64,000 bases of DNA, taken from the NCBI RefSeq assembly GCF_013170845.1, contig NZ_CP033367.1, positions 4,961,001-5,025,000 on the forward strand, read 5' to 3'. Origin of the DNA: Mesorhizobium loti R88b. Its GTDB lineage: Bacteria > Pseudomonadota > Alphaproteobacteria > Rhizobiales > Rhizobiaceae. Positions within the stretch are counted from its first letter, which is position 1. Each line of letters begins with the position of its first letter. The position numbers and the translations under genes are program-made. Below the pieces are notes generated by a model. The model was given only the letters and a program-made list of their open reading frames with translations, had not been told where the DNA came from and ran no database searches. Of the stretch, positions 26,044 through 37,108 are shown piece by piece.

Positions 26044-26534
26044 GATCGCGCTCCCAGTCGTTCCTTGAGCGCGATCATGGTCAGCGCCGCACGCGCGGCA
26101 AAGCCACCCTTGTCGCCTTCCGAGCGCTTGGCCCGCGTCCATGCCTGTGCGTCGTTCTCGGTGGTCAGGATGCCGTTGCCGATGCAGACCGAGTCCTGCA
26201 CGGTCAGGTCCATGAGCGCGCGGCTGGATTCATTGGCGACGATATCGAAGTGGTAGGTATCGCCACGGATGATGCTGCCGAGCGCAACGAAACCATCGTA
26301 ATGCGTGCCGCCTTCCGCCGCGCCGTCCAGCGCGAAGGTAATCACTGCAGGAATTTCGAGCGAACCTGGAACGGTGACGACGTCGTAGCTCGCGCCCGCT
26401 TCATCGAGCGCGCTTGTCGCGCCGTCGAGCAGCGCGTCGGCAAGGTCGTCATGGAAGCGCGCTTCGATGATGAGCAGATGCGCCTTCGTCTTCGGACGAA
26501 TGAAGGCTTTGCCGTGTTGGGATGTGCCAGCCAT
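26040..26534 (-). CDS. ribH: 6,7-dimethyl-8-ribityllumazine synthase
   Basis: A 164-aa lumazine synthase, which condenses 5-amino-6-ribitylamino-uracil with dihydroxybutanone phosphate. [37 protein letters not shown] (catalytic His) and [18 protein letters not shown] are the family signatures. Second-last step of riboflavin synthesis. It overlaps nusB by four bases. Confidence 0.95.
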   Translation of the reverse strand: MAGTSQHGKAFIRPKTKAHLLIIEARFHDDLADALLDGATSALDEAGASYDVVTVPGSLEIPAVITFALDGAAEGGTHYDGFVALGSIIRGDTYHFDIVANESSRALMDLTVQDSVCIGNGILTTENDAQAWTRAKRSEGDKGGFAARAALTMIALKERLGARS

Positions 26535-26643
26535 GAAAGTCTCCGGGGGGTTGCCGGTGACTTAGGCCGAAGCCGGGTTGATCGCAAGCGGAAGATTGGC
26601 GGTAAGCGTATGAGGCGCCTTGGAACGGGCGAACCAGCAGACT

Positions 26644-27261
26644 TCAGAGCCCCTCTTTCGCCGCCTCCGCCAGCCGCGCCGCGTAGCGGGCCATGGTGTC
26701 GATCTCGAGATTGACGCGGTCGCCGGCCTTGCGCTCGCCCCAGGTGGTCACGGTCAGCGAGTGGTGGATCAGCAGCACGTCGAAGCGGGTGCCATCGACC
26801 TTGTTGACGGTGAGCGAGGTGCCGTCGAGCGCGACGGAGCCTTTTGGGGCGATGAATTTCGCCAGATGGCGGGGCGCCTCCAGCGTGAAGCGCACTGCGT
26901 CACCCTCATCCTTGCGCTGGACGATCTCGGCGGTGCCGTCGACATGGCCTGAAACGATGTGGCCGCCAAGTTCGTCGCCGATCTTCAGCGCCCGCTCGAG
27001 ATTGACCTTGGTGCCGGATTTCCAGCTCGAGGCCGTGGTCAGCCGCAAGGCTTCCTCCCAGGCCTCGACCTCGAACCAGCGGGCGTTCGAGCCGCTGTCG
27101 GGCAACGCCGTCACCGTCAGGCAGACGCCGCCGCAGGAGATCGAGGCGCCGATGGCGATGGTCGCGGGGTCATAGGCAGTATCGATGCGCAGGCCGACGC
27201 CTTCGCTCAGCGGCTTGACACTAGCTACGGTGCCGATATCGGTGACAATTCCGGTAAACAT
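26644..27261 (-). CDS. ribE: Riboflavin synthase, alpha chain
   Basis: A 205-aa protein with two tandem lumazine-binding domains; it dismutates two dimethylribityllumazines to riboflavin. It begins MFTGIVTDIG, as the family does, and has SCGGVCLTV and SVALDGTSLTVNKVDG at equivalent places in the two halves. ATG 27261 shares one base with the ribD stop codon (TGATG). Confidence 0.95.
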   Translation of the reverse strand: MFTGIVTDIGTVASVKPLSEGVGLRIDTAYDPATIAIGASISCGGVCLTVTALPDSGSNARWFEVEAWEEALRLTTASSWKSGTKVNLERALKIGDELGGHIVSGHVDGTAEIVQRKDEGDAVRFTLEAPRHLAKFIAPKGSVALDGTSLTVNKVDGTRFDVLLIHHSLTVTTWGERKAGDRVNLEIDTMARYAARLAEAAKEGL

Positions 27262-28391
27262 CAGATATCCCTTATCCACTCGGCATAGCTGTCTTCGCCG
27301 AACCGCATCTCGCGCAGCTTGCGAAATCCAGCCGGGATATGGTCAGCGTCAACAGGCGATGCAATGCCGTCCTCGCCGATAGCTTCCGGCCCCTGGAACA
27401 GCACAATGCGGTCGACCAGCCCATCGGCCAGGAAAGCGCTCGCCACCTTGGCGCCGCCCTCGACCAACACGCTTGCCATGCCGAGCGCCGCCAGATCCTC
27501 GAGTAGTTCCGGCAATGCCACGCCGCCTTCGTGCGTTTCGGTGCCGATGAAGCGCACACCGGCGCGCTCAAGCGCTGCCCGGCGCTGCGGATCGGCCTCC
27601 AGGCACGCGGCGATGTAGAGCGGCACGCGATCCACGCCCGAGACCAGTTTCGAGTTCTCCGGCAGTCTGATCTGCCGGTCGAGCACGATGCGCGCCGGCG
27701 AACGGTTCTCCAACCCCGGCAGACGGACCGTCAGCGCCGGATTGTCTTCCAGCGCCGTTCCGATGCCAACCAGAATGGCGTCGGCCTCGGCTCGCATCAG
27801 GTAGACCTCCCGGCGTGCGATATCGCCTGTTATCGCGACCTGGCCGGCGCCTCCTCTGCCGATCTTGCCGTCGCTGGAAAGCGCAAGCTTCAGAATCACT
27901 TCCGGGCGCTTGCTCAGCGACCGAATGAGATAACCGGCCATCTGCTCGGCGGCTTGCGCCGCCAGCACCTTTTCGACCACTTCGATGCCGGCGGCGCGCA
28001 AGATGGCATAACCCTTGCCGGAGACGCGCGGATCGGGATCGCTGGCCGCACCCACAACCCGCGCAATGCCGGCATTGACCAGCGCATTGGCGCAAGGCGG
28101 CGTACGACCGTGATGAGCGCACGGCTCCAGAGTGACGTAAGCCGTGCCCCCACGCGCGAGCTCGCCCGCCTCCGCCAGCGCCTCGGTCTCGGCATGTGGC
28201 CGGCCGCCGATCGCGGTGACACCCGTGCCGACGATCATCGGCCCCGCACCGTCATCGCGCACGATGATGGTGCCTACGGAAGGATTGGTCGAGGTTCGGC
28301 CCGCATTCCTGCGTGACAGCCGCAAAGCGGCGGCCATGAAACGGCGATCAAGGGCTGCCTGTTCAGCCTCGCTGCGTTGCGATACCGCCAT
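27261..28391 (-). CDS. ribD: Bifunctional riboflavin biosynthesis deaminase/reductase RibD
   Basis: A 376-aa two-domain enzyme. The N-terminal deaminase keeps its zinc site (HAETEAL, then TLEPCAHHGRTPPC). The C-terminal reductase half, from about residue 155, has KLALSSDGKIGRGG and the NADPH-binding VLVEGGAKVASAFLADGLVD. It acts on 2,5-diamino-6-ribosylamino-pyrimidinone phosphate. Starts two bases after nrdR stops; the whole nrdR-ribD-ribE segment is one unit. Confidence 0.95.
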   Translation of the reverse strand: MAVSQRSEAEQAALDRRFMAAALRLSRRNAGRTSTNPSVGTIIVRDDGAGPMIVGTGVTAIGGRPHAETEALAEAGELARGGTAYVTLEPCAHHGRTPPCANALVNAGIARVVGAASDPDPRVSGKGYAILRAAGIEVVEKVLAAQAAEQMAGYLIRSLSKRPEVILKLALSSDGKIGRGGAGQVAITGDIARREVYLMRAEADAILVGIGTALEDNPALTVRLPGLENRSPARIVLDRQIRLPENSKLVSGVDRVPLYIAACLEADPQRRAALERAGVRFIGTETHEGGVALPELLEDLAALGMASVLVEGGAKVASAFLADGLVDRIVLFQGPEAIGEDGIASPVDADHIPAGFRKLREMRFGEDSYAEWIRDI

Positions 28392-28393
28392 GC

Positions 28394-28876
28394 TCAGCCG
28401 GCTTCCTCTTCACTGCTCTTGTCTTCGTCGCCCTTCAGTTCGCCCAGCAGCTCATGGAAGTCCTTGGCCTCGCGGAAATTGCGGTAGACCGAGGCGAAGC
28501 GCACATAAGCGACATCATCAAGCGACTTCAGCGCTTCCATGACCAGCTTGCCGACCTCGCCCGAGGCCACTTCCGTCTCGCCGGAACTTTCCAGCTGGCG
28601 CACGATTCCGGTCACCGCGCGGTCGATGCGCTCGGGGTCGACATTGCGCTTGCGCACCGCGATCTCGACCGAGCGCAGCAGCTTGTCGCGATCGAACGGC
28701 ACTTTTCGCCCCGATTTCTTGACGACGACCAGATCGCGCAATTGGACGCGCTCGAAGGTGGTGAAACGGCCGCCGCAATCGGGGCAGACACGCCGCCTGC
28801 GGATCGCCGCGCCGTCTTCGGCGGGGCGCGAATCCTTCACCTGCGTATCTTCGGACTGGCAATAGGGACAGCGCAT
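28394..28876 (-). CDS. nrdR: Transcriptional repressor NrdR
   Basis: A 160-aa repressor of ribonucleotide reductase genes that senses ATP/dATP. Zinc ribbon CPYCQS and [12 protein letters not shown] with the basic RRRR between, then the ATP-cone ([20 protein letters not shown], and [19 protein letters not shown]). Rhizobial ribonucleotide reductase targets are elsewhere. Followed by ribD in the operon. Confidence 0.96.
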   Translation of the reverse strand: MRCPYCQSEDTQVKDSRPAEDGAAIRRRRVCPDCGGRFTTFERVQLRDLVVVKKSGRKVPFDRDKLLRSVEIAVRKRNVDPERIDRAVTGIVRQLESSGETEVASGEVGKLVMEALKSLDDVAYVRFASVYRNFREAKDFHELLGELKGDEDKSSEEEAG

Positions 28877-28971
28877 GAAAAGCCTTGGGTTCGCGAATCT
28901 GGTGAGGCGAAAGGCTTAGAGCCTTTCCTGCCGGGATTGAAGTCGTTCCGTCTCCTGGACAGCCTGCCGCA

Positions 28972-29301
28972 TCAGAGATAGCGAGGCGCGAGGAAGATTG
29001 CCAGCGCGGCAACCAGCCAGACCGCGATGCCGCCGGCGACAGCCAGGCGATAATCAACCTTGTCGACGAACAACCAGCAGGCGCCGAGGAAGGCAAGATA
29101 GGCGGGAATTGTCTTTACGCCGGCAAGGCAGGCATCGCGGAAGCCGCCCGGATCACCCTTGGCGCCGACGGCGAGCAAGGCAATGACGGCAAAAGTGGGC
29201 GCCAGTGGCAATATTCCTGGCAGGACATTGCCTCGCTTCGACGCCCAAGCGATCAGCGCCGTCACCAGCCCGCCGATCACACCCTTCCAGACAATATCCA
29301 T
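28972..29301 (-). CDS. GlpM-family small membrane protein
   Basis: A 109-aa protein with four membrane helices and the same length as E. coli GlpM. The first helix (DIVWKGVIGGLVTALIAWA) and the conserved GLVTALI and LPLAPTF segments fit the family. GlpM is described as a membrane protein needed for normal alginate production in Pseudomonas, but its activity is unknown. Just upstream of nrdR on the same strand; 95-bp gap suggests its own or shared transcription. Confidence 0.7.
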   Translation of the reverse strand: MDIVWKGVIGGLVTALIAWASKRGNVLPGILPLAPTFAVIALLAVGAKGDPGGFRDACLAGVKTIPAYLAFLGACWLFVDKVDYRLAVAGGIAVWLVAALAIFLAPRYL

Positions 29302-29333
29302 CCGCGGTCCCTATCTCGATCCGGCCGCCTGCG

Positions 29334-29918
29334 TCACGGCGCGACGTCTTTGGTTGGGAAGCCGCAGGACGTTCCGAGGTTGCGGTAGGCCTTGGTGAAG
29401 CCGTCCATCGGTATGCTGGCGACAGCCACCTTGCCAAAGGTCACATCGAGCGACGTGACCTGGCGCATGGCGCGCAGCAGCGCGAGACGGGTCTTGGCCT
29501 GATTGTCGACCGTCCAGCTGGGGCGGCCGATGACACCCTCGTTGGAATAGATCGTGGCCGAAACCTTGACGCCGGGATCGCCGAACGTCGCCGCGATCTT
29601 CTTGCCGGTCGGCAGAGTCCTGTTGTCGACGGTGAACATGACGGCCGGATAGGCATTCGGAGGCAGCGCATCGCCGGTCGAGATCGACAGCGTCAGCGTG
29701 CCCGAATTGCCACTCGCATCGAAGAAGGCCGTCGAAGCCGCGCAGGTCTTGTGTGCATCCTGGCCGGTGTCGAGCGTATCGACCATGGTTGTCCATCTGC
29801 CGAAGGTGCTCATGGCCGGCATGTCCGGAGCCGGCTGCGTCTGCGCCGGAGCTGACCCGCAAAAGGCAAGCCAACCGACAACACCAAGTGGGGCAAGACG
29901 AAAACCAAGCATCATCAT
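29334..29918 (-). CDS. Exported hypothetical protein
   Basis: A 194-aa protein with a signal peptide (MMMLGFRLAPLGVVGWLAF and cleavage after SAPAQ). The mature part has two cysteines (KTCAAST and GTSCGFPT) likely to form a disulfide, and beta-rich segments. No domain recognised; probably periplasmic. ATG 29918 (three ATGs in a row follow GGAGAAA) is chosen; an ATG at 29933 is possible. Confidence 0.65.
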   Translation of the reverse strand: MMMLGFRLAPLGVVGWLAFCGSAPAQTQPAPDMPAMSTFGRWTTMVDTLDTGQDAHKTCAASTAFFDASGNSGTLTLSISTGDALPPNAYPAVMFTVDNRTLPTGKKIAATFGDPGVKVSATIYSNEGVIGRPSWTVDNQAKTRLALLRAMRQVTSLDVTFGKVAVASIPMDGFTKAYRNLGTSCGFPTKDVAP

Positions 29919-30012
29919 TTTCTCCAATTCCATGCGCCACCCGATCAGGGGTGGCGCATTGCCGGCGAATAAAGATGACGCTTCGCGCCCGGTCAACCGG
30001 AGATAAGGATGG

Positions 30013-31326
<1,314 letters not shown>

Positions 31327-31502
31327 GGCCTGAAAATCCTCCGGTTCGGGGGCAATTTGTTTATGCATATCGCCGACCCAAAACCGCTGCACACTTTTGG
31401 GCGACCTGCATTGCCGCGCCATTAACACAGTTGTTTTCGACCCGCCACGTTTGCAGCGCGAAATTTGCTGGCCGGTTTGCGGCAAAGGCAGACCAGAACC
31501 GG

Positions 31503-33149
31503 CTATTTCCGCTCCTGCCGCCCCCTGAGCAAGGCTTCGGTGAGCGTGATCTCGGTAAACAACGCCCGCGAGGTATAGTCGTTGATCTGGCCACTGCGGA
31601 CCATGTCGCGCACGGCCGTGCGCTCGGCCTCGATGCCGGCAAGTCGCATTTCGAGTTCCACCCGCCCGGCCTCGCGCGCCTCGGCTCTGGCTTCATCGGC
31701 CGCGTCGGAGGTGGCTATGCGGCGCCGGTATCCGGCGACGATGTTTTCGGCGGCGACAAGTCTGGCGCCGGGCACCTCGCCGTCATCGTCGTCGCTGCTG
31801 CTCGCCATGCTCTCGATGTGGGCAATTGCGGCCTTCGCCGCATTGACACGCGCCAAGCGTTCCTCGGCAGCGCCGACGTCTTCGCCTGGCTCGACCAGCC
31901 CGCGCGCGATCACCGGCAAGGCAAGGCTCGCGATCACCAGGGAACAGATGATGACGCCGGCAGCGAGGAAGATGACCAGGTCGCGCGCAGGGAATGGCGA
32001 CCCGTCCTGCAAGGCCAGCGGCAGCGACAATATGCCGGCGAGCGTGATGGCGCCACGCACGCCCGCCACCGAGCCGGCCAGCCGCACGCGCAGGCCGAAC
32101 GGCTCGACCTCACGCTTGCCGAGCCGTGCGGCGAGCGCCGCCCCGATGTCGCCAACCCAGATCCAGACGAAACGGAGCGCGATCAGGCATAAAGTCAGCG
32201 CCACCACAGTCAGCACCGGCTGGAGGATGGGATAGTGGCCAGTGAGCTCCGGCGGCACCTTGCGGATGATTTCGGGAAGCTGCAGGCCGAGCACGATGAA
32301 CAGCGCGCCGTTGAAGACGAAGGAAAACGTCGTCCACAAGGAGATCGTCTGCATGCGTGCCGAGACGCCGAGAAAGCGGAATATGCCGGTGCTCCCGGTC
32401 AAGAGGCCGGCGGTCACAGCCGCCAGGATGCCCGAGGCCTCGAAATGCTCGGCGCCGAGATAGGCGACGAAGGGAAGCAGAATGGTGATCAGCACCTGCG
32501 CCTCGGCCGGGACGCCGCCGATGCGGTTCAAGAGTTGCAGCGCCTTGGCGGCAACGAACAACGCCGCTACGCCGGCCAGGATGCCCACCACGACGGCATA
32601 GAGAAAACTCAACGAGGCCGCGGCAAAGGAAAAGCTGCCGGTCAATGCCGCCGTGACGGCAAAGCGGAACATGACCAGGCCCGAGGCATCGTTGAGCAGC
32701 GACTCGCCCTCCAGAATGTGCATCAGCCGCGCCGGAACGACATTCCTGTCGACGATCGAGGAGACGGCCACCGCATCGGTCGGCGACAGCACTGCCGCGA
32801 GAGCGAAAGCAACGACCAGCGGAATGCTCGGCACCAGCCAGTGCAAGGCATAGCCGAAGCCGACGATGGTGAAGAAGACGAGGCCGATGGCCAGGTCGAG
32901 GATCGGCCCGCGCAATGCTATCAGCTCACGCTTGGGCGCGCCAAAAGCATCACTGAACAGCAGCGGCGGAATGAACACCAGCAGGAACAGTTCCGGATCG
33001 ATCTCGACATGAATGCCGCGCACCGGCCATGCGAGTGCGGCGCCTATGGCGATCTGCAGGACCGGCAGCGGCACCCGCACCAACCGCACCAGCGCGCCGG
33101 AAACGGCGACGAAGACGAGCACGACGAGAATGAAGATGGCGGTTTGCAT
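31503..33149 (-). CDS. CPA1-type Na+(K+)/H+ antiporter
   Basis: A 548-aa membrane antiporter (about 12 helices) with a soluble C-terminal tail from about residue 430. The ion-binding [17 protein letters not shown] and [11 protein letters not shown] segments are CPA1 signatures. The tail ([22 protein letters not shown], charged, helical) is probably regulatory. ATG 33149 follows the upstream spacer; longer frames lack homology. Likely role in pH or salt homeostasis. Confidence 0.92.
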   Translation of the reverse strand: MQTAIFILVVLVFVAVSGALVRLVRVPLPVLQIAIGAALAWPVRGIHVEIDPELFLLVFIPPLLFSDAFGAPKRELIALRGPILDLAIGLVFFTIVGFGYALHWLVPSIPLVVAFALAAVLSPTDAVAVSSIVDRNVVPARLMHILEGESLLNDASGLVMFRFAVTAALTGSFSFAAASLSFLYAVVVGILAGVAALFVAAKALQLLNRIGGVPAEAQVLITILLPFVAYLGAEHFEASGILAAVTAGLLTGSTGIFRFLGVSARMQTISLWTTFSFVFNGALFIVLGLQLPEIIRKVPPELTGHYPILQPVLTVVALTLCLIALRFVWIWVGDIGAALAARLGKREVEPFGLRVRLAGSVAGVRGAITLAGILSLPLALQDGSPFPARDLVIFLAAGVIICSLVIASLALPVIARGLVEPGEDVGAAEERLARVNAAKAAIAHIESMASSSDDDDGEVPGARLVAAENIVAGYRRRIATSDAADEARAEAREAGRVELEMRLAGIEAERTAVRDMVRSGQINDYTSRALFTEITLTEALLRGRQERK

Positions 33150-33555
33150 GGTCCGATTCCGGCTGGTTGCCGGACCATGCGCAATCATAGACGTCGCGTC
33201 CAGACAGCGCCGGCGCAGCGATCGCCGAGAGGACAGCAAACCGAGTGGCCAGCAGGCAGCCGATGTCAGAAAAAGGCCGGCACCTGGCGTCAGCGCAAGG
33301 CTGCCTAGGGGCACCAGGTGGCCGGCCGCACGCCGGCCCCCCGGTCGACGTGCGTATGCGGAGCGCCGATTGCTCGAACTTTCGGGCGTGAATTTCGAAA
33401 GCCAGCGCCGCTGCTTTTCTGGATACGCGAGCATAGTCCAGCATCAACCTCCCGATAGCGCGGGGTTGACAGACGGCTTTCGCCGGCTGGCAGCCTTGCG
33501 GGTCATACTCGGCTGTGCCACGCTGCGTTACGGCTGGCGAGCGGGGGTTCGATCT
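33150..33555. other. Spacer between the antiporter and luxR-type genes
   Basis: About 405 bp with no supported gene. It contains GC-rich hairpin-forming sequence (GGCCGGC near 33320 and its complement). It must hold the divergent promoters of the antiporter (minus) and the LuxR-type gene (plus). Confidence 0.4.
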
Positions 33556-34281
33556 ATGCTGTCACGGATCATAGCACATGCCGAAGCAGCATTGGCGTCG
33601 GCAACGGCCGAGGGCGCAAGCACCGCTTATTTCGCGGCGATGGAAGCCTTCGGCGCTTCCTATCTGCAGACCCGCCTCTACCGGAGACCGTCCGCGACGC
33701 TGACTTCGGCCAGCCATTGGGCGGCCGGCGGCTTCATCACGCGGCTGGCGCCGGCGAACTGGCCGGGCAGCCCGGCATTCGACTATGTCTGCTTCGAGTG
33801 CAACCCGCTGCTGGGCGCGATCCGCGAAAGCCGTACGCGCTACCGTTTCTCCGACTTTGCCCCGCGCGACCGCGCCCAGTTCGGCGTCTATTGGGAGGCG
33901 CTCAGCGAGGCCGGGATCAATGACGCGCTGTGCTCCACCTCCTATGGCGCCGACGGCGCCATTGCCTCGCTGCATCTCGGCTTCCACGAACGCGACTTCA
34001 CGGCAGACGAGAGTTTTGCCATCCAGATGGCCGGTCTCGTGCTGACCGAACGGCTGATGAGCCTGACAATGCCACCGCCCGCCGCCACCGTTCGGCTGAC
34101 GGTGCGTGAGCGCGACAGCCTGGCGCTGGTCGCCGAGGGCAAGACGGATTGGGAGATCTCGGTCATTCTCGGCATTGCCGAAGCGACGGTGCGCTTCCAT
34201 GTCGACAATGCCAAGCGCAAGCTCGGCGCCGTCAACCGCGCGCAAGCGGTGGCACGGTTGGTCAACCAGCGGCTGATTTAA
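33556..34281 (+). CDS. LuxR-family transcriptional regulator with autoinducer-like domain
   Basis: A 241-aa regulator. Residues ~15-165 look like an autoinducer-binding PAS-like domain (aromatic-rich, AFDYVCFECNPLLG, then YRFSDFAPRDRAQF), and residues ~175-240 are a GerE/LuxR HTH (LTVRERDSLALVAEGKTDWE, then TVRFHVDNAKRKLGAVNRAQ). No acyl-homoserine-lactone synthase gene is in the window, so it is a LuxR solo; whether it binds an AHL cannot be told. ATG 33556 is chosen from the domain start. Confidence 0.85.
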   Translation: MLSRIIAHAEAALASATAEGASTAYFAAMEAFGASYLQTRLYRRPSATLTSASHWAAGGFITRLAPANWPGSPAFDYVCFECNPLLGAIRESRTRYRFSDFAPRDRAQFGVYWEALSEAGINDALCSTSYGADGAIASLHLGFHERDFTADESFAIQMAGLVLTERLMSLTMPPPAATVRLTVRERDSLALVAEGKTDWEISVILGIAEATVRFHVDNAKRKLGAVNRAQAVARLVNQRLI

Positions 34282-34294
34282 CCTCTTCCGCAAC

Positions 34295-34323
34295 AAAAAA
34301 AGCGGCCATTCGGCCGCCTTTTC
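34295..34323. terminator. Bidirectional terminator after the luxR-type gene
   Basis: A7, then GCGGCC-ATTC-GGCCGC and CTTTT. Convergent genes on both sides end within 20 bp, so it serves both. Confidence 0.85.
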
Positions 34324-34341
34324 CACAAAACTATCAGCCGC

Positions 34342-35595
34342 TTAGAGCGAAGAGGTGATCTGTAGCTCGCTGGCACCATCCAACGCGTAGACGTCGTCGC
34401 GGAACTGGACCACGCCGGGTCCGGTCGACCAGGCCGACAGGTAGAGGAAGTGCACCGGCACCGGATTGGTAACCTGGATCGGCGTGTTCTCGCCGGTCTT
34501 GATCGCCGCCTCGAAATGCTGGCGATCCCAGCCGGGCGTGTCGCGCAGGATCCAGGTGACGAGGTCGCGCACGTTCTGCACGCGCACGCAGCCCGAGGAA
34601 TCGAAGCGCAACATCTTGCCGAACAGGCTCTGCTGCGGCGTGTCGTGCATGTAGACGCCATCGGGGCTCGGGAAATTGATCTTCACCGATGCCATGGCGT
34701 TTTCCGAACCGGGATCCTGGCGGAACCGGTACTTGGCGGCGTCGTCGGTCGACCAGTCCACGTTCATCGGATCGACTTCGCTGCCATCCGGCGCGAACAG
34801 GCGGATATGGCTGTTCTTGAGATAATTGGGATCCTTCCGCATCAGCGGAATGATGTCCTTGCGCACGATCGAGACCGGCGCGTTCCAGTAGGGATTGACG
34901 ATGATCTCGTTGATCTTGGAATTGACGATCGGCGTCTGGCGATCGATCTTGCCGACGATCGCGGTGTGGCGAAGCACGACACGGTCGTTCTCGACCGCTT
35001 CGACCTGCGCCGCCGGAATGTCGACTAGCACATAGCGGCTACCCAGCGTGCCGGCCTTCTCCTTCAGCCGCTGCAGATTGGTCTGCAACTGGCCAAGCCG
35101 GATCTGCGCCGAAACGTTCATCGCGGCGTAAGTGTATTTGCCCATCGAGCCGTCAGCGGGCAGGCCATGGCGCAGCTGGAAGCGCTTGACCGCCGAGTCG
35201 ACATAAGAATCGAAGGCCGTCGAAATGCCGGCGCTCTGCGACAGGTCGCCTGCAATCATCAGGCGCTTGCGCAGCGGCACCACATCCGGGTCATCGACGC
35301 CGAGTTGCAGTTTCTTGGTCGCGGGAACGTCTACCCAGCCGCCCTGCCCGACGATGTTCTGATATTGCGCGACCGCCTGCTCCGTGAACGCAACGGTCTG
35401 CGTGCTGAAGATCGGCAGCGTCGAGGCCACCTTGCCGCCTTCGCTGGCGCGGGCGTCGAACTGGTCGTCCCAATTGCCACGGGCCGAGGATTTCAGGATA
35501 TCCCCGATCACATCCTGCGCATTCGCCCGACCAGCCACCATGGCGGCGGCGATGGCGGAGGCTCCGGACAGGAAAAAACGGCGGCTGGTTTTCAT
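34342..35595 (-). CDS. ldtP: L,D-transpeptidase with N-terminal peptidoglycan-binding domain
   Basis: A 417-aa exported enzyme that makes 3-3 crosslinks in peptidoglycan or attaches proteins to it. It begins with a Tat-type signal (SRRFFLSGASAI), has a PG-binding segment (LRKRLMIAGDLSQSAG, then AVKRFQLRHGLPADGSMGKY) and a YkuD domain with the catalytic cysteine in LRFDSSGCVRVQNVRDLV. ATG 35595 is used; an ATG at 35610 is also open. The adjacent MarR-type ldtR gene and an EcfG promoter lie upstream. The symbol follows the ldtR-ldtP pair known in Liberibacter. Confidence 0.88.
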   Translation of the reverse strand: MKTSRRFFLSGASAIAAAMVAGRANAQDVIGDILKSSARGNWDDQFDARASEGGKVASTLPIFSTQTVAFTEQAVAQYQNIVGQGGWVDVPATKKLQLGVDDPDVVPLRKRLMIAGDLSQSAGISTAFDSYVDSAVKRFQLRHGLPADGSMGKYTYAAMNVSAQIRLGQLQTNLQRLKEKAGTLGSRYVLVDIPAAQVEAVENDRVVLRHTAIVGKIDRQTPIVNSKINEIIVNPYWNAPVSIVRKDIIPLMRKDPNYLKNSHIRLFAPDGSEVDPMNVDWSTDDAAKYRFRQDPGSENAMASVKINFPSPDGVYMHDTPQQSLFGKMLRFDSSGCVRVQNVRDLVTWILRDTPGWDRQHFEAAIKTGENTPIQVTNPVPVHFLYLSAWSTGPGVVQFRDDVYALDGASELQITSSL

Positions 35596-35704
35596 GGACG
35601 TTCCAGACATTCTTGTAGCGTTCGATCAAGGGGCGATCTTGCCCGCACTCTAGAATTGGCAATCTTAACAATTAGCCAACCATGTCCGTATCAGACAGGC
35701 CCCA

Positions 35705-35730
35705 AACGCGCGAGGCTCGATACAGGTTCC
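35705..35730 (-). promoter_or_regulatory. EcfG (general stress) promoter upstream of the L,D-transpeptidase gene
   Basis: On the minus strand GGAAC (35730-35726), a 17-base spacer and CGTT (35708-35705): exact consensus of EcfG/RpoE2. It lies about 110 bp upstream of ATG 35595 and downstream of the ldtR terminator, so it should drive the L,D-transpeptidase alone. Confidence 0.65.
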
Positions 35731-35844
35731 GGGTGAACGAACGGCTTTTACCGCAGCATCACCGGCGTCCTCGGTTCCATTGGAATATGGCGGCAACGTG
35801 GCCTTGGCCCGCAATTTGCTTCGGCCGTCCGCTCGAAAAGAAAA

Positions 35845-35868
35845 GACCGGTGCTTTTCGGCACCGGTC
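35845..35868 (-). terminator. Terminator of ldtR
   Basis: GACCGGTGC and GCACCGGTC form a perfect 9-bp stem with a 6-base loop, followed on the minus strand by TTTTCTTTTC. It lies just past the ldtR stop codon and before the EcfG promoter. It separates ldtR from the transpeptidase gene. Confidence 0.8.
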
Positions 35869-35931
35869 TGGCTGGAGGTCGATGTTTCGGCCGCGCTTCT
35901 GTGGCGCGGGCCAGATCCGATACGGATGATC

Positions 35932-36447
35932 TTACATCCGGTAGGCGATGGTATCGTTCCAGAAGCGGTCGAGCCGCTGCAAGGCGCGGTTCATCTGCTT
36001 GAATTCGTCGGTGTTGATGCCGCCGACCTGCTCGATCGAACCGACATGGCGCTCATAGAGACCGGCGACGACATCAGCCACCTCGTTGCCCTTCGGCGTC
36101 AGCGAAACGCGGACCGAACGGCGGTCGATGCGCGAGCGCTGGTGGTTGATGAAGCCGAGATCGACCAGCTTCTTCAGATTGTAGGACACGTTCGAGCCGA
36201 GATAGTAGCCACGTGAGCGCAGCTCGCCGGCGGTCAGTTCGGAATTGCCGATGTTGAAGAGCAGCAGCGCCTGGATGGCATTGATGTCGGAACGGCCGTT
36301 GCGGTCGAATTCGTCCTTGATCACGTCAAGCAGGCGGCGATGCAGCCGCTCGACGAGCTGCAGCGATTCCATGTACAGGGAACGGATAGCCTCGCGGCGA
36401 TCGTCGGATACGTTGGCGGTCTTCGCCGCCGGACGCGAATTGATCAT
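35932..36447 (-). CDS. ldtR: MarR-family regulator LdtR
   Basis: A 171-aa MarR-type winged-helix regulator. The DNA-binding part is LTAGELRSRGYYLGSNVSYN, then LKKLVDLGFINHQRSRIDRR. It matches LdtR, described in Liberibacter asiaticus and Sinorhizobium meliloti, which regulates an adjacent L,D-transpeptidase gene; here the transpeptidase lies downstream on the same strand. Expected role: control of cell-wall crosslinking, osmotic stress tolerance and motility, by analogy. Confidence 0.88.
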   Translation of the reverse strand: MINSRPAAKTANVSDDRREAIRSLYMESLQLVERLHRRLLDVIKDEFDRNGRSDINAIQALLLFNIGNSELTAGELRSRGYYLGSNVSYNLKKLVDLGFINHQRSRIDRRSVRVSLTPKGNEVADVVAGLYERHVGSIEQVGGINTDEFKQMNRALQRLDRFWNDTIAYRM

Positions 36448-36685
36448 TGTCTTTGCCTCTCGTTTGTCGCCCTGGTGATTTTTTGTTTTTCACCTTGATC
36501 GCGACACTATCGAATACTCATAAAATTCGACTTAAACGCTAGGGCTAACAAGAGCTTACCAGTAATAGGTTTCGGAAGACGCTTAACGAACGGTCACCCG
36601 AGTAAGGATAATTAACCTAAAGGCTTAGGCAGATATCGCAGGGCTGAAATCCGGCGTTTGCCAAGTCGCCAATGCCATCAACAGC

Positions 36686-37108
36686 TTAGTGCCGTACAGG
36701 GCGTTTCTGCAGCCAGATGACGACGCGAAAGACGATGTAGAGCAGCGCCACCGCCGCATGCGAGACGACGATCAGCAGCCGATGGCCGAAAAGCTCGGGA
36801 AAACCGGCATACATGACAGTCTCGGTGACCGCGCAGATGAACCAGATAACCGGCCCCCAGGAGGCGAGCATCCACAGCCCGGCCGCGGCAAAGGGGAAAA
36901 ACACGGCGAGCATCACAGCGGCCACCTGCCAGTGCACAGGCATCAGATCGAAGCGCCAGAGCGAGCCTGGATAAAAGCCGATCAGCTTTATCCAGTACAG
37001 GATGCCGAACAACAGGCAGTAGCCCGCGATGACACGCTGGAACCAGGCGAAGATCACCTCGACCGTCGACGGCTGCAGCACGATGCGTCTCGACGTCACC
37101 TCGCTCAC
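36686..37108 (-). CDS. DUF6163-family membrane protein
   Basis: A 140-aa protein with about four membrane helices (FQRVIAGYCLLFGILYWIKL, then VAAVMLAVFFPFAAAGLWML). It resembles DUF6163, restricted mostly to rhizobia and relatives; no function known. It overlaps the enoyl-CoA hydratase-family stop by four bases (ATGA), so they are cotranscribed, although no functional connection is evident. Confidence 0.75.
   Translation of the reverse strand: MSEVTSRRIVLQPSTVEVIFAWFQRVIAGYCLLFGILYWIKLIGFYPGSLWRFDLMPVHWQVAAVMLAVFFPFAAAGLWMLASWGPVIWFICAVTETVMYAGFPELFGHRLLIVVSHAAVALLYIVFRVVIWLQKRPVRH

Noticed and set aside
31327..31502. A glycine riboswitch or other RNA leader upstream of glyA
   Set aside because: No conserved glycine-aptamer core or tandem aptamer could be seen; only ordinary leader sequence.
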